Counted from the stretch's first letter, positions 10,645 through 19,682 are shown. The stretch: DNA of 64,000 bases from Rhizobiales bacterium Ga0077525 (GCA_001464835.1 LNDS01000015.1:110429-174428); one strand, 5' to 3'. Made by a program: numbers and translations. Notes: a model not told the origin generated them from the letters alone.

Positions 10645-11703
10645 TTAAAACTTGCGGTCGGCGGCGGCCGGCAGGAACGAGGCGTCGAAGATATCTTCGG
10701 TCTTCGGCGCGGTGCCCTTCCACTTATAGGTCAGGCCGATTTGCTCGATCGCTTTGGTGAAGCGCGTATTGTCGATGCCGCCATAGCCGTTGGCCTTGAC
10801 CTCGGCGGTGGCGATGTTGTCGCGCAGCGCCAGGTTCAGGCGCTCAAGCTCGACCGGCTTCTTGGCGATGTCGTTGCGCTTCATCACCGAGTCGACGGCG
10901 GTGGACGGTGACTGCACCGTTTCCTTGAGGCCTTTGACGAAGGCGCGCAGGAAGCCTTTGACCGCTTCCGGCTTCTCGGCGGCGAACTTCGGATTGACGA
11001 TGATCGCGTTGCCGTAAAGGTTGACGCCGTAGTCGGCCATCAGCAGCACGACGATGTCGTCGACCGGCACGCCCTTGTCCTTGAGGTTGATGAAGGACGA
11101 AAACGAGAAGCCGGTGATGGCGTCGACCTGGCCGGCGGCCAGCATCGGCTCGCGCACCGGGAAGCCGACGTTTTCGATGGTCACCTTGGAGGCGTCGATG
11201 CCGTTGGCCTGCACGAAGATCGGCCACTGCGCATAGGCGCCGTCCGGCGCCGGTGCGCCGAGCTTTTTGCCTTCGAGGCTCTTCGGATCGCTGATGCCGC
11301 GGCTCTTGCGGCCGACGATCGAGAACGGCGGCTTGTTGTAGACCATGAACACCGCCTTGAGCGGCACGGTCGGGTTGGCGTCGCGGAACTTGATCAGCGA
11401 ATTGATGTCGCCGAAGCCCATGTCGTAGGTGCCGGAGGCGACGCGGTTGATCGGCTCCAGCGAACCGGCGGCGGTGTCGACCGTGACGTTGATGCCTTCG
11501 GCTTTGTAATAACCCTTGTCGATCGGCAGCAGGAAGGGCGCCGAGGGGCCTTCGAACTTGAAGTCGAGGCTGAATTTGATGTCGGTGTCGGCGGCCGAAG
11601 CCGGGCCGATGGCCGCGCCGGCGGCCAGAGCCGTCGCGAGCAACAGGCCGGCTAGAAGTGCCGTCTTGGCCTTGACCGGCCGCCGGGGAACAGAAGCTTT
11701 CAT
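10645..11703 (-). CDS. ABC transporter substrate-binding protein (NMT1/THI5-like)
   Basis: 352 residues from the ATG at 11703, which has an AAGGAA ribosome-binding site; the longer frame upstream adds residues without signal-peptide character. A cleavable signal peptide (hydrophobic residues ~12-30, ending AGPASA-like) precedes a periplasmic binding fold of the NMT1 type: FKFEGPSAPFLLPIDKGYYK and the middle GFPVREPMLAAGQVDAITGF. It captures the substrate for the importer encoded immediately downstream. The substrate is not deducible from sequence; NMT1-type proteins bind pyrimidines, riboflavin-like compounds, sulfonates or nitrate. It is divergent from putA across a 240-bp region. Confidence 0.85.
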   Translation of the reverse strand: MKASVPRRPVKAKTALLAGLLLATALAAGAAIGPASAADTDIKFSLDFKFEGPSAPFLLPIDKGYYKAEGINVTVDTAAGSLEPINRVASGTYDMGFGDINSLIKFRDANPTVPLKAVFMVYNKPPFSIVGRKSRGISDPKSLEGKKLGAPAPDGAYAQWPIFVQANGIDASKVTIENVGFPVREPMLAAGQVDAITGFSFSSFINLKDKGVPVDDIVVLLMADYGVNLYGNAIIVNPKFAAEKPEAVKGFLRAFVKGLKETVQSPSTAVDSVMKRNDIAKKPVELERLNLALRDNIATAEVKANGYGGIDNTRFTKAIEQIGLTYKWKGTAPKTEDIFDASFLPAAADRKF

Positions 11704-11943
11704 GGGGTAATTCCTTGATGCGGCCCGCGCATCGGACGATGCGTTCCCGGCCTGGGTGGCAATGAAGTTTGAGCAGCAAAGAGCATGCCGATCCAAAGAG
11801 CAAGCGAGGCCGCGTAAAATGGGGGCAGCGCTCATTTTCTGAACTCGGCAGCCCTATTGTTAGGCATTGATCGCCGATCCCCGATCCTTCCCGCTTCGGT
11901 TATGATCACCGCTTGGCGGTAGGCTTGCTCGGGAGGCTTGCGG

Positions 11944-14900
11944 ATGGAGCCGGCAAAGACAGGGCCCAAGGCGGTGACCGGACTGCCGCCGTTCCGCGCC
12001 CCTTTCGCCCCGGCCGATGAAACTTTGGCCGCGGCCTTTCTCGCCACGGCAAGCCGGCCTGCGGCGGCCGAGGCGCGCATTGATGCGCGCGCCACGCATC
12101 TGATCGAGGCGATCCGCGCCAAGTCAGGTGGCCTCGGTGGCGTCGAGGATTTCCTGCACGCCTATGCGCTGTCGACCAAGGAGGGCCTGGCGCTGATGGT
12201 GCTGGCCGAGGCGCTGCTGCGCATTCCCGATGCAGGCACCGCCGACCGGCTGATCGAAGACAAGCTCAGGGGCGGCGATTGGTCGCATCACGACCGGCGC
12301 TCCGGCACCTTTCTGGTTTCGGCATCGGCCTGGACTCTGGGCCTGACCGCGCGGGTCATCCAGCCGGGCGAGACGCCGGAAGGTATTCTCGAACAACTGG
12401 CCAAGCGTTTGGGCGTGCCGGCGGTGCGCGCCGCCACCAAACAGGCGATGCGACTGCTCGGCTCGCATTTCGTGCTCGGGCAGACCATCGGCGACGCGCT
12501 GGAGCGCGCCGGTACGCAGCGCGAGTTTCTCTATTCCTTCGACATGCTGGGCGAGGGCGCGCGCACCGCCGCCGACGCCGCGCGCTATTTCCAATCCTAC
12601 GCCGATGCCATCGCGGCGATCGGCAAAGCCGCCGGCAACGACGCGCTGCCGAAGCGGCCCGGCATTTCGGTGAAACTGTCGGCGCTGCATCCGCGCTACG
12701 AGCCGCTGTCGCGCGCGCGCGTGATGCAGGAACTGCCGCCGCGCCTGCTCGACCTGGCGCGGCTGGCGAAAAGCTTTGAGCTTAATTTCACCGTCGATGC
12801 CGAGGAGGCCGACCGGCTCGAACTGTCGCTCGATGTCATCGCCGCGACGTTGCGCGATCCGTCGCTGGCCGGCTGGGATGGCTTTGGGTTAGCGGTGCAG
12901 GCCTATCAGAAGCGCGCCGGTAGCGTGATCGATTGGATCGCGGACGCGGCCGAGGCGCTCGACCGCCGCCTGATGGTGCGTCTGGTCAAGGGCGCCTATT
13001 GGGACACCGAAATCAAGCGCGCGCAGGAGCGGGGACTGGCCGATTATCCGGTGTTCACGCGCAAGGCGATGACGGATCTCAGCTACCTCGACTGCGCGCG
13101 CAAGCTGCTGGCGCTGCGTCCGCGCCTCTATCCGCAATTCGCCACGCACAACGCGCTGACCATTGCGTCGGTGTTGGAAGATGCCGGCGACGGTGGCGGT
13201 TTCGAATTCCAGCGCCTGCACGGCATGGGCGACGCGCTGTACCGCGCGCTTCTTGCCGATGACCCGGCGATGACGGTGCGCGTCTATGCGCCGGTCGGCG
13301 GCTACGCCGATCTCCTGGCCTATCTGGTGCGTAGGTTGCTGGAGAACGGCGCCAATTCGTCCTTCGTCTCGGTCGCCGCCGATCCGAGTGTGCCGATTGC
13401 GGAGATCGTCAAGCGGCCGCAAGTCTGGATCGCCGATCCGTCCCGGGCGCGCCATTCGCATATTCCGCTGCCGCGCGATCTGTTCGCGCCGCAGCGGCCG
13501 AATTCGTCTGGCGTCGAATTCGGCGATAGCGCCGCGCTGGCGGCGTTGCAGGCGGACATAGAAGCCGCGCCTAAAGGTTTTGCCGCGCCGCCGTTGGTCG
13601 ATCCGCATGACGCGATGGCGGCGGCAGCGGCGGGATTTCGCCCCTGGGATGCCGCCGGCGTCGAGGCGCGCGCAGCGGCGCTCGCGCGTGCCGGCGATCT
13701 GATCGAGCAGCATCGCGGCCGCCTGATCGCGCTGTTGCAAAGCGAGGGCGGCAAGACGCTTGATGACTGTATCGCCGAAGTGCGCGAGGCCACCGATTTC
13801 TGCCGCTATTATGCGGCGCAGGCGCGGATTGGGCTTGCGCCGCAGGCGCTGCCCGGGCCGACCGGCGAGAGCAATATGTTGCGCTATCGCGGCCGCGGTG
13901 TCTTCGTCTGCATCAGCCCGTGGAATTTCCCGCTGGCCATTTTTACCGGTCAGATTGTTGCCGCGCTCGCCGCCGGCAATGCGGTGGTGGCCAAGCCCGC
14001 CGAGCAGACGCCGCTGATTGCGTTCGAGGCCGTCAAGCTGCTGCACGAAGCGGGCGTGCCGCACAGCGCGCTGCATCTGGTGCCGGGCGACGGCGAAGTC
14101 GGCGCAAAACTGACGGCGCACCGCAATGTCGCCGGTGTTGCCTTTACCGGCTCGACCGAGGTGGCGCGCCAGATCAACCGCACGCTTGCGGGAAGCGACG
14201 GTCCGATCCCGGTGCTGATCGCCGAGACCGGCGGCATCAATGCCATGATCGTCGACGCCACCGCTCTGCCGGAACAGGTCACCGACGATGTCGTCACCTC
14301 GGCCTTCCGCTCCGCCGGGCAACGCTGTTCGGCCTTGCGCTTGCTGTGCGTGCAGGACGATGTCGCCGGCCGCATGCTCGCCATGATCGAAGGCGCGGCG
14401 CGCGAACTCAAAGTCGGCGATCCGCGCGATGTAGCGACCCATGTCGGTCCGGTGATCGATGCCGAGGCGCGCGACAAGCTGGAAAGCTGGATCGCCGCCA
14501 TGAAGGCGCGCGGCGCGGTGCGCTATCGCGGCGATGCGCCGGCGGCGGGCAACTTCGTCGCGCCCGCGATTATCGAACTTGGCCGCGCCAGTGACCTGAC
14601 CGAAGAAGTGTTCGGCCCGGTGCTGCATGTGGTGCGCTGGAAAGGCGGCCAGCTCGATGCGCTGCTCGACGATATTGCCGCGAGCGGTTACGGCCTCACC
14701 CTCGGCATCCACTCGCGCATCGATGTGACGGTCGAGCATGTCGCGGCGCGGCTTTCGCACGGCAATGTGTATGTCAATCGCAACATGATCGGCGCCGTGG
14801 TCGGCTCGCAGCCGTTCGGCGGCAACGGCCTGTCCGGCACTGGGCCGAAAGCCGGCGGCCCGGACTATCTGCGCCGCTTTGCGCTGGAGCAGGTGGTGAC

Positions 14901-14955
14901 GGTCAACACCGCGGCATCCGGCGGCAACGCCACGCTTTTGTCGGAAGGCGAGTAG
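11944..14955 (+). CDS. putA: Bifunctional proline dehydrogenase / L-glutamate-gamma-semialdehyde dehydrogenase
   Basis: 1003 residues, the length of the short type of PutA known from Bradyrhizobium, lacking the N-terminal ribbon-helix-helix repressor domain of E. coli PutA. The PRODH barrel (about residues 170-470) shows ISVKLSALHPRYE, RLVKGAYWD and FATHNALT. The aldehyde dehydrogenase domain (about 510-990) shows SPWNFPLAIFTGQ, the general base Glu in AETGGINAM (~760) and the nucleophilic Cys in SAGQRCSALR (~795). It oxidises proline to glutamate with FAD and NAD. The ATG at 11944 follows GGGAGG by seven bases. Without its own DNA-binding domain, regulation must come from another protein. 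Confidence 0.95.
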   Translation: MEPAKTGPKAVTGLPPFRAPFAPADETLAAAFLATASRPAAAEARIDARATHLIEAIRAKSGGLGGVEDFLHAYALSTKEGLALMVLAEALLRIPDAGTADRLIEDKLRGGDWSHHDRRSGTFLVSASAWTLGLTARVIQPGETPEGILEQLAKRLGVPAVRAATKQAMRLLGSHFVLGQTIGDALERAGTQREFLYSFDMLGEGARTAADAARYFQSYADAIAAIGKAAGNDALPKRPGISVKLSALHPRYEPLSRARVMQELPPRLLDLARLAKSFELNFTVDAEEADRLELSLDVIAATLRDPSLAGWDGFGLAVQAYQKRAGSVIDWIADAAEALDRRLMVRLVKGAYWDTEIKRAQERGLADYPVFTRKAMTDLSYLDCARKLLALRPRLYPQFATHNALTIASVLEDAGDGGGFEFQRLHGMGDALYRALLADDPAMTVRVYAPVGGYADLLAYLVRRLLENGANSSFVSVAADPSVPIAEIVKRPQVWIADPSRARHSHIPLPRDLFAPQRPNSSGVEFGDSAALAALQADIEAAPKGFAAPPLVDPHDAMAAAAAGFRPWDAAGVEARAAALARAGDLIEQHRGRLIALLQSEGGKTLDDCIAEVREATDFCRYYAAQARIGLAPQALPGPTGESNMLRYRGRGVFVCISPWNFPLAIFTGQIVAALAAGNAVVAKPAEQTPLIAFEAVKLLHEAGVPHSALHLVPGDGEVGAKLTAHRNVAGVAFTGSTEVARQINRTLAGSDGPIPVLIAETGGINAMIVDATALPEQVTDDVVTSAFRSAGQRCSALRLLCVQDDVAGRMLAMIEGAARELKVGDPRDVATHVGPVIDAEARDKLESWIAAMKARGAVRYRGDAPAAGNFVAPAIIELGRASDLTEEVFGPVLHVVRWKGGQLDALLDDIAASGYGLTLGIHSRIDVTVEHVAARLSHGNVYVNRNMIGAVVGSQPFGGNGLSGTGPKAGGPDYLRRFALEQVVTVNTAASGGNATLLSEGE

Positions 14956-15053
14956 GGGGAAGCGCGCGCCCCCGACCTCACGTTTGCGTGTCCCGCACAG
15001 GGTCTCTGCCGATGCCCCGTTGAATGGTCAGACACCTTCAAGGGAGAACGATC

Positions 15054-15347
15054 ATGCGAAGCCTGAAAGGCTCCATCGTCGCCGCGCTGGCCGCGGCGGT
15101 TGTGCTCAGTTCGATCAGTTTCGACGCCGCCGAAGCGCGCAGCCGGCACCATCGTGGCAACGCCGCCGCGGTCGGCGCTGTGGTCGGCCTGTTTGGCGTC
15201 ATCGCGGCCGCGGCCGCTGCCGACAGTTACCGCGACCGCTACTATTACGGCGGCGGCCCGTATTACGGCAGCTATGGCCCGGGTTACCGCTATGGCTACG
15301 CGCCGCGCTACTACCGCCACCGGCACTATCACCGCCACTGGCGCTAA
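15054..15347 (+). CDS. Small secreted Tyr/Gly/His-rich protein
   Basis: 97 residues from the ATG at 15054, preceded by AGGGAG. An N-terminal hydrophobic signal segment (residues ~5-28) and a second Ala/Val-rich hydrophobic stretch (about 38-57) are followed by a tail of Tyr, Gly, Arg and His (YYYGGGPYYGSYGPGYRYGY, then RHRHYHRHWR). Proteins of this composition are common, poorly characterised envelope or secreted proteins in Hyphomicrobiales. Two further Tyr/Arg-rich secreted proteins lie at 18.6 and 19.1 kb. No function can be assigned. Confidence 0.7.
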   Translation: MRSLKGSIVAALAAAVVLSSISFDAAEARSRHHRGNAAAVGAVVGLFGVIAAAAAADSYRDRYYYGGGPYYGSYGPGYRYGYAPRYYRHRHYHRHWR

Positions 15348-15402
15348 AGCCCGCCGTGCAATTCGTTAACCGGTTATAGGAACCGATCAGCTATGGTTCC
15401 CC

Positions 15403-15795
15403 ATGGCTGATTCGGTCTCCCGCCTATACGATGCCGTGATTGCCGTCCGGGGCACGGACCCGGCGAAATCACGGACGGCTCGTTTGTTGCGGTCCGGCCG
15501 CGCCAAGATCGCCAAAAAACTGGGTGAAGAGGCGGTCGAAGTCGTCATCGACGCCATGCACGGCCAGACCGAGGCCGTGGTGCGGGAAAGCGCCGATCTC
15601 CTCTACAACCTTGTGGTGCTTTGGGTTCACGCCGGGATCGCCCCCGACGATGTTTGGGCCGAAATGCGGCGGCGCGAGAAAATGTTCGGAATCGCCGAAA
15701 AACTGCCCAAGGATGTGGTACCGGAGGCGCCTCGGCGCAAAGTCGCGCCGAGAGTCGTATCTTTGGAGACGCGGCGCCTGCCCAAGCGTCGCTGA
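15403..15795 (+). CDS. hisE: Phosphoribosyl-ATP pyrophosphohydrolase (HisE-like)
   Basis: 130 residues of the HisE/MazG-type all-alpha NTP pyrophosphohydrolase fold. The metal-binding helix reads KLGEEAVEVVIDAM (EExxE-type) near residues 40-53 and RESADLLYNLVVLW follows. HisE hydrolyses phosphoribosyl-ATP to phosphoribosyl-AMP in histidine synthesis. The C-terminal ~30 residues are basic and longer than in classical HisE. It stands away from other his genes, so it could be a second copy or a paralogue acting on another nucleotide. Confidence 0.75.
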   Translation: MADSVSRLYDAVIAVRGTDPAKSRTARLLRSGRAKIAKKLGEEAVEVVIDAMHGQTEAVVRESADLLYNLVVLWVHAGIAPDDVWAEMRRREKMFGIAEKLPKDVVPEAPRRKVAPRVVSLETRRLPKRR

Positions 15796-15869
15796 AAGCG
15801 ACGGAAATCCTGAAGCGTCGTCGATCCGTCACAGTTTTCCGCCAAACCCGCCTTCCGAACTTATTCCGA

Positions 15870-16493
15870 ATGAGTGCCCGCATGACCGTTGAGGCCGTCC
15901 CGCCACGCAATCTCGTGCGCCGCCTGTATGACTGGTGCGTCAATGCCGCCCATAAGCCGCACGCCATGTGGACCATGGGGGCGATTTCGTTTGCCGAAAG
16001 CTCGTTCTTTCCGGTTCCCCCGGACGTGATGCTGATCCCGATGTCGCTGGCGCGGCCCGAACGCGCCTATGTGATGGCGGCCTGGTGCACGGCAGCCTCG
16101 GTGGCCGGGGGCGTGGTCGGCTATGCCATTGGCGCGCTGCTGTATGACTCGGTCGGCGCCTGGCTGATGCAGCTTTACGGCTACACCGACAAGGTCGAGA
16201 GTTTCCGCGCGGCCTACGCCGAATGGGGCGCCTGGATCATCCTGCTCAAGGGCCTGACGCCGATCCCCTACAAGGTCGTCACCATCACCTCCGGCTTTGC
16301 CGGCTATAACCTGGCGCTGTTCATCCTGTTTTCGGTCATCGCCCGCGCCGGCCGTTTCTTTCTGATTGCCTTCCTGCTGCATCGCTACGGCGACCAGGCC
16401 CGCGTCATGATCGAGAAGCGCCTGGGCCTGTATGTCACTTTGGGCGCCGCGGTGGTCGTCATCGGGCTGGTCGCCGCGGTATACTTGGTCTGA
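15870..16493 (+). CDS. YqaA/DedA-family membrane protein (SNARE-associated domain)
   Basis: 207 residues from the ATG at 15870 (a second ATG lies at 15882); the frame continues upstream but overlaps hisE out of frame. It carries about five hydrophobic segments, with SFAESSFFPVPPDVMLIPM and the later GLTPIPYKVVTITSGFAGYN, which are the two re-entrant conserved regions of the COG1238/YqaA branch of the DedA superfamily. Members are inner-membrane proteins linked to lipid (undecaprenyl phosphate or phospholipid) translocation and envelope integrity. It lies 74 bp downstream of hisE on the same strand. Confidence 0.82.
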   Translation: MSARMTVEAVPPRNLVRRLYDWCVNAAHKPHAMWTMGAISFAESSFFPVPPDVMLIPMSLARPERAYVMAAWCTAASVAGGVVGYAIGALLYDSVGAWLMQLYGYTDKVESFRAAYAEWGAWIILLKGLTPIPYKVVTITSGFAGYNLALFILFSVIARAGRFFLIAFLLHRYGDQARVMIEKRLGLYVTLGAAVVVIGLVAAVYLV

Positions 16494-16589
16494 CCGAATC
16501 GGCATTCCTCAATTCCGCCACCCGGCGGCACTAGAGGTGCGGGGCTTAAAAATGCCCCCGGCGGACGATTACCAACAAGGCTACCAGCG

Positions 16590-17117
16590 ATGTCACACTT
16601 CGTGGCGACAGGCCTGAACCGACCCCTGGTCTCTAGCGCCGCGGCCTTTTTCATGGTGCTTGGGTTGGCATCGAGCCCGGCCGTCGCCCAGGAGCGCCAG
16701 CCGGCCAAGCCCGAGCCGGGCGTGTTCGAGAGCGCGAGCCGCTGGTTGGACGAGCAGGTCGGCAAGATCGGCTCCACCTTCAAGGACGCCGGCAAGAAGG
16801 TCGAAAGTTTCGGTCACGAAGCCGGCGTCGCCGCTAAAACAACCGTCGAAGGCGCCAAGGACGCCGCCGGTGCGGTGGCCCGCATTCCGACGGCCCGCGT
16901 CGTCGATGGCCATCAGATGTGCCCGAACGCGCCGAACGGCGCACCGGACTGCGTCGCCGCCGCGACCGCAATGTGCAAGGCCAAGGGCTTCGAGTCCGGC
17001 AAGAGCGCCGACATGACCACTGCCGACGTCTGTCCGGCGCAGGTCTATCTGTCCGGCCGCAGCAGCGGCCCCGGCTGCCGCACCGAAACCTTCGTCTCGC
17101 GCGCGCTCTGCCAATAG
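16590..17117 (+). CDS. Secreted hypothetical protein with cysteine-rich C-terminus
   Basis: 175 residues. An N-terminal signal peptide (hydrophobic to about residue 33, ending SSPAVAQ) is followed by an amphipathic, coiled-coil-like segment (WLDEQVGKIGSTFKDAGKKV and Ala/Lys-rich repeats, ~50-95). The C-terminal region contains six cysteines (CPNAP, DCVAA, MCKAK, VCPAQ, GCRTE and the penultimate C) suited to disulfides. It is probably periplasmic or exported. No family function is known to me; conservation in Bradyrhizobium-like genomes is expected. Confidence 0.7.
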   Translation: MSHFVATGLNRPLVSSAAAFFMVLGLASSPAVAQERQPAKPEPGVFESASRWLDEQVGKIGSTFKDAGKKVESFGHEAGVAAKTTVEGAKDAAGAVARIPTARVVDGHQMCPNAPNGAPDCVAAATAMCKAKGFESGKSADMTTADVCPAQVYLSGRSSGPGCRTETFVSRALCQ

Positions 17118-17193
17118 CAGCGATTTCGCGCGGCTTGTTTCCACCCATCGCCTGTGTTTCCGTTCCCCGAAAGAAGTAGGGAGCGCGACGCCG

Positions 17194-18558
17194 ATGAATC
17201 TTCACGCCAAGTTGCTCGAACGCGAAGCCGCCAATAAACCGGTGACTGTCGGCGTGATCGGCGCCGGCAAGTTCGGCACCATGTATCTGTCGCAGGCGCG
17301 GCTGACGGCGGGCACGCACATCGTCGCCGTTGCCGATCTCGATGTCGCCCGCGCCCGCAGCCAATTGAAGACCGCCGGCTGGCCGGCCGAGCTTTATGCA
17401 GCGACCTCGCTCGACGACGCGCACAAGAAGCGCGCCACCTTCGTCACCGCCGATGCCGATGCGATGATTGCCGATCCGCGCATCGAGGTCATTATCGAAG
17501 CGACCGGCGTGCCCGGCGCCGGCATTCATCATGCGCTGCGCGCCATCGAACACGGCAAGCACATCGTCATGGTCAATGTCGAAGCCGACGCGGTCGCAGG
17601 GCCTCTGCTGGCGCGCAAGGCGAAAGCCGCCGGCGTGGTCTATTCGCTGGCCTGGGGCGATCAGCCGGCGCTGATCTGCGAACAGGTCGACTGGGCGCGC
17701 GCCGCCGGCTTCAAGGTGATCTCGGCCGGCAAGGGCACGCGCTACGAGCCGCACTATCACAAATCCAATCCCGACAATGTCTGGGACATTCTCGACAAGT
17801 ATCTCGCCATCAGCGACCGCGCCTCGATCAATCCGAAGATGTTCAATTCGTTTGTCGACGGCACCAAGTCCGGCATCGAGATGACCGCGGTGTGCAACGC
17901 CACCGGCCTCTTGCCGCAAAGCGACGGCCTGCATTTCCCGCCGGCGACGCGGTTCGAACTGGCGGATATCTGCAAGCCCAAGTCGGAAGGCGGCACGCTG
18001 GAGAAGGAAGGCGTCACCGAAGTGACCTCGTCGGTCTACCGGGACGGCACCGACGTGCCGCATCATCTCGCGCTCGGCACTTATGTCGTGTTCGAGGGCG
18101 ATACCGAGTATGCGCGGCGCTGCTTCAAGGAATACGCCATGCTGCCGGACAAGAGCGGCAAATACGCCGCTTTGTACCGGCCGATTCACATGATCGGGCT
18201 GGAGCTTGGTATTTCGGTTGCCAGTTGCGCGCTACGCCATGAGGCGACCGGCGCGCCGACGGGCTTCCGCTCCGACGTCGTTGCGACCGCCAAGACGGCG
18301 CTGAAAGCAGGTACGATGCTGGACGGCGAGGGCGGCTTTTGCGTCTGGGGCAAGCAAACACCGGCTGACGTCTCGCTGGAGCGCGGTCTGCTACCGCTCG
18401 GCCTGGCGCACAACGTCAAGCTCAAGAACGATGTCGCGGAAGGCCAGGCGCTGAAATGGTCGGACGTTGTCTATGATGCGAACGACATTGCCGTGAAAAT
18501 CAGACGCGAAATGGAAGCGGCCTTCGCACGGCCGAATGCCGCGGCCGCCGCCTCATAG
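17194..18558 (+). CDS. SAF-domain NAD(P)-dependent oxidoreductase, homoserine dehydrogenase-like (COG4091)
   Basis: 454 residues with a GTAGGGAGCG ribosome-binding region. An N-terminal Rossmann fold (VTVGVIGAGKFGTMYL, residues ~17-32) and the NAD-binding homoserine-dehydrogenase-type catalytic region (ISAGKGTRYEPHYHKSNPDN near 177-196) are followed by a C-terminal SAF-like domain (LPLGLAHNVKLKNDVAEGQ near 400). COG4091 proteins are annotated as predicted homoserine dehydrogenases but function in sugar-acid or branched-polyol catabolism in several bacteria. With no catabolic neighbours the substrate is unknown. A strong hairpin terminator follows. Confidence 0.82.
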   Translation: MNLHAKLLEREAANKPVTVGVIGAGKFGTMYLSQARLTAGTHIVAVADLDVARARSQLKTAGWPAELYAATSLDDAHKKRATFVTADADAMIADPRIEVIIEATGVPGAGIHHALRAIEHGKHIVMVNVEADAVAGPLLARKAKAAGVVYSLAWGDQPALICEQVDWARAAGFKVISAGKGTRYEPHYHKSNPDNVWDILDKYLAISDRASINPKMFNSFVDGTKSGIEMTAVCNATGLLPQSDGLHFPPATRFELADICKPKSEGGTLEKEGVTEVTSSVYRDGTDVPHHLALGTYVVFEGDTEYARRCFKEYAMLPDKSGKYAALYRPIHMIGLELGISVASCALRHEATGAPTGFRSDVVATAKTALKAGTMLDGEGGFCVWGKQTPADVSLERGLLPLGLAHNVKLKNDVAEGQALKWSDVVYDANDIAVKIRREMEAAFARPNAAAAAS

Positions 18559-18581
18559 AACGAGATGGAGCGATAAAGAAA

Positions 18582-18613
18582 GGGCGGCGCTTTCACGCCG
18601 CCCTTGTTTTTTT
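18582..18613. terminator. Bidirectional intrinsic terminator
   Basis: A perfect 8-bp stem GGGCGGCG/CGCCGCCC (18582-18589 and 18596-18603) with a 6-base loop is followed by TTGTTTTTTT on the plus strand. On the minus strand it is followed by TTTCTTTAT. It lies between two convergent genes, the SAF-domain dehydrogenase and the Tyr/Arg-rich secreted protein, and can end transcription of both. Confidence 0.9.
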
Positions 18614-18622
18614 GCCGTCGCT

Positions 18623-18919
18623 TTAGCGGCAGCGGCGGACGTAGCGCACGCGGCCGTCCCAGCGAACGATCCGCTGGGTCCAACAACGCGGCGCGAAAGC
18701 ATAGTTACGGTAATAGCCGCGGCGATGGCCATAATAGCCGCGGCGATGGCCATAATAGCCGCGGCGATAGCCGTAGCCGCCGCCATAATAGAACTGCGCC
18801 TGTTCGACATTACCGGACGCCGCAGCGCCCAAGCCCGGATTGGCCATGCTGGCCTGCGCAGGCGCCGCGAAGCCGATAGCTGCCGCAGCGAGAGCACCGA
18901 GAATGAATGTACGCATCAT
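18623..18919 (-). CDS. Small secreted protein with YYGHRRG tandem repeats
   Basis: 98 residues from the ATG at 18919, preceded by GGAGGCG. A signal peptide (hydrophobic residues ~4-23, ending PAQA) precedes a mature part with three tandem 7-residue units of the type RRGYYGH encoded by near-identical 21-bp repeats (about 18,716-18,776). The C-terminal tail CWTQRIVRWDGRVRYVRRC contains two cysteines flanking a basic strand. The tail resembles that of the next protein (19070-19372), CYNQRIRVQVPGGRIVFRTQ. Such proteins are abundant, uncharacterised secreted proteins of Hyphomicrobiales. Confidence 0.75.
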   Translation of the reverse strand: MMRTFILGALAAAAIGFAAPAQASMANPGLGAAASGNVEQAQFYYGGGYGYRRGYYGHRRGYYGHRRGYYRNYAFAPRCWTQRIVRWDGRVRYVRRCR

Positions 18920-19069
18920 GGTTACGCCTCCTGTCAAGGGTCAGGACGATAATTCTTGAGGGCGCGTGAAGTTTCGCTAAAAGACAGCAAAATGTTGCGG
19001 AATTTGTGCGCTGCAACAAACATAGGAGGACAGCGTCGCCGCTGTCCTCCTTCATTACGGTCAGTCCAT

Positions 19070-19372
19070 CTAGCGGTAGCGCCAGCCGCAATTACGCTGG
19101 GTGCGGAATACGATGCGGCCGCCTGGGACCTGAACCCGAATGCGCTGGTTATAACAGTGCCGATAGCGATGACGCTGGTTGTTCCAACGATTATGGGAAC
19201 GGCGATGGCTGTGACGATAGCTGCGATAATGGACGCTTTCCGCAAGAGGGCTTGCGGGCGCGATTTCGCTCAAAGCCGGATTGTACATCCGGGCCTGCGC
19301 GGGCGCAGGTGCGAACGCCATCGCGGCCGCGACCGCGACCGCTGCCGCGGCCAATATTAATGTTCGTTTCAT
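19070..19372 (-). CDS. Small secreted Arg/His-rich protein
   Basis: 100 residues with an AGGAG ribosome-binding site before the ATG at 19372. A signal peptide (residues 1-27, ending APAQA) precedes a short mature region rich in Arg, His, Tyr and Asn (YRSYRHSHRRSHNRW, then RHRYRHC). The C-terminal segment, with two cysteines around QRIRVQVPGGRIVFRTQRN, resembles the tail of the adjacent 98-residue protein, suggesting an ancient tandem duplication. Function unknown; probably periplasmic or surface-associated. Confidence 0.72.
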   Translation of the reverse strand: MKRTLILAAAAVAVAAAMAFAPAPAQARMYNPALSEIAPASPLAESVHYRSYRHSHRRSHNRWNNQRHRYRHCYNQRIRVQVPGGRIVFRTQRNCGWRYR

Positions 19373-19475
19373 TCCGGCACTCCTGTTTTCATACGTCGCT
19401 CAAACCATAAGTCCTGAGCGCGTCAGAAGTTTCTTAAATGGCACAGAACGCCGCATTTGCAGGCGGCGGTGCGGC

Positions 19476-19682
19476 TTATTCCAGCTCGATCGTGCTGTCG
19501 ATCGCGTGGTTGAGGCCGACGGCGTCGATGGTCAGCACCATTCGGGCCTTGAGGGCTTCGTTGCCCTTGATTTTGCCGGAGGCGACGGCGTCGCGGATCG
19601 CGGTTTCGATCTCGCGCTGCGAGGTGACGCCGACCGTTTTGAGAAATTTCCGCAGCGAGGTGTTGAGGACATCTTCGTTCAT
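19476..19682 (-). CDS. DUF6494 family small protein
   Basis: 68 residues with a good AAGGAG ribosome-binding site. It starts MNEDVLNTSLRKFLKTVGVT and continues SQREIETAIRDAVASGKIKG, the pattern I recognise from the DUF6494 family of short soluble helical proteins in alphaproteobacteria. It has no signal peptide or membrane segment. Function is unknown. It is the last backbone gene before tRNA-Leu and the island. Confidence 0.72.
   Translation of the reverse strand: MNEDVLNTSLRKFLKTVGVTSQREIETAIRDAVASGKIKGNEALKARMVLTIDAVGLNHAIDSTIELE

Noticed and set aside
12889..14760. 623-residue minus-strand ORF opposite putA
   Set aside because: GC-rich shadow frame; the opposite strand has full PutA domains and catalytic motifs.
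18716..18776. Tandem repeats considered as a short CRISPR-like array
   Set aside because: Units are contiguous 21-bp repeats without spacers and are translated as part of a secreted protein.
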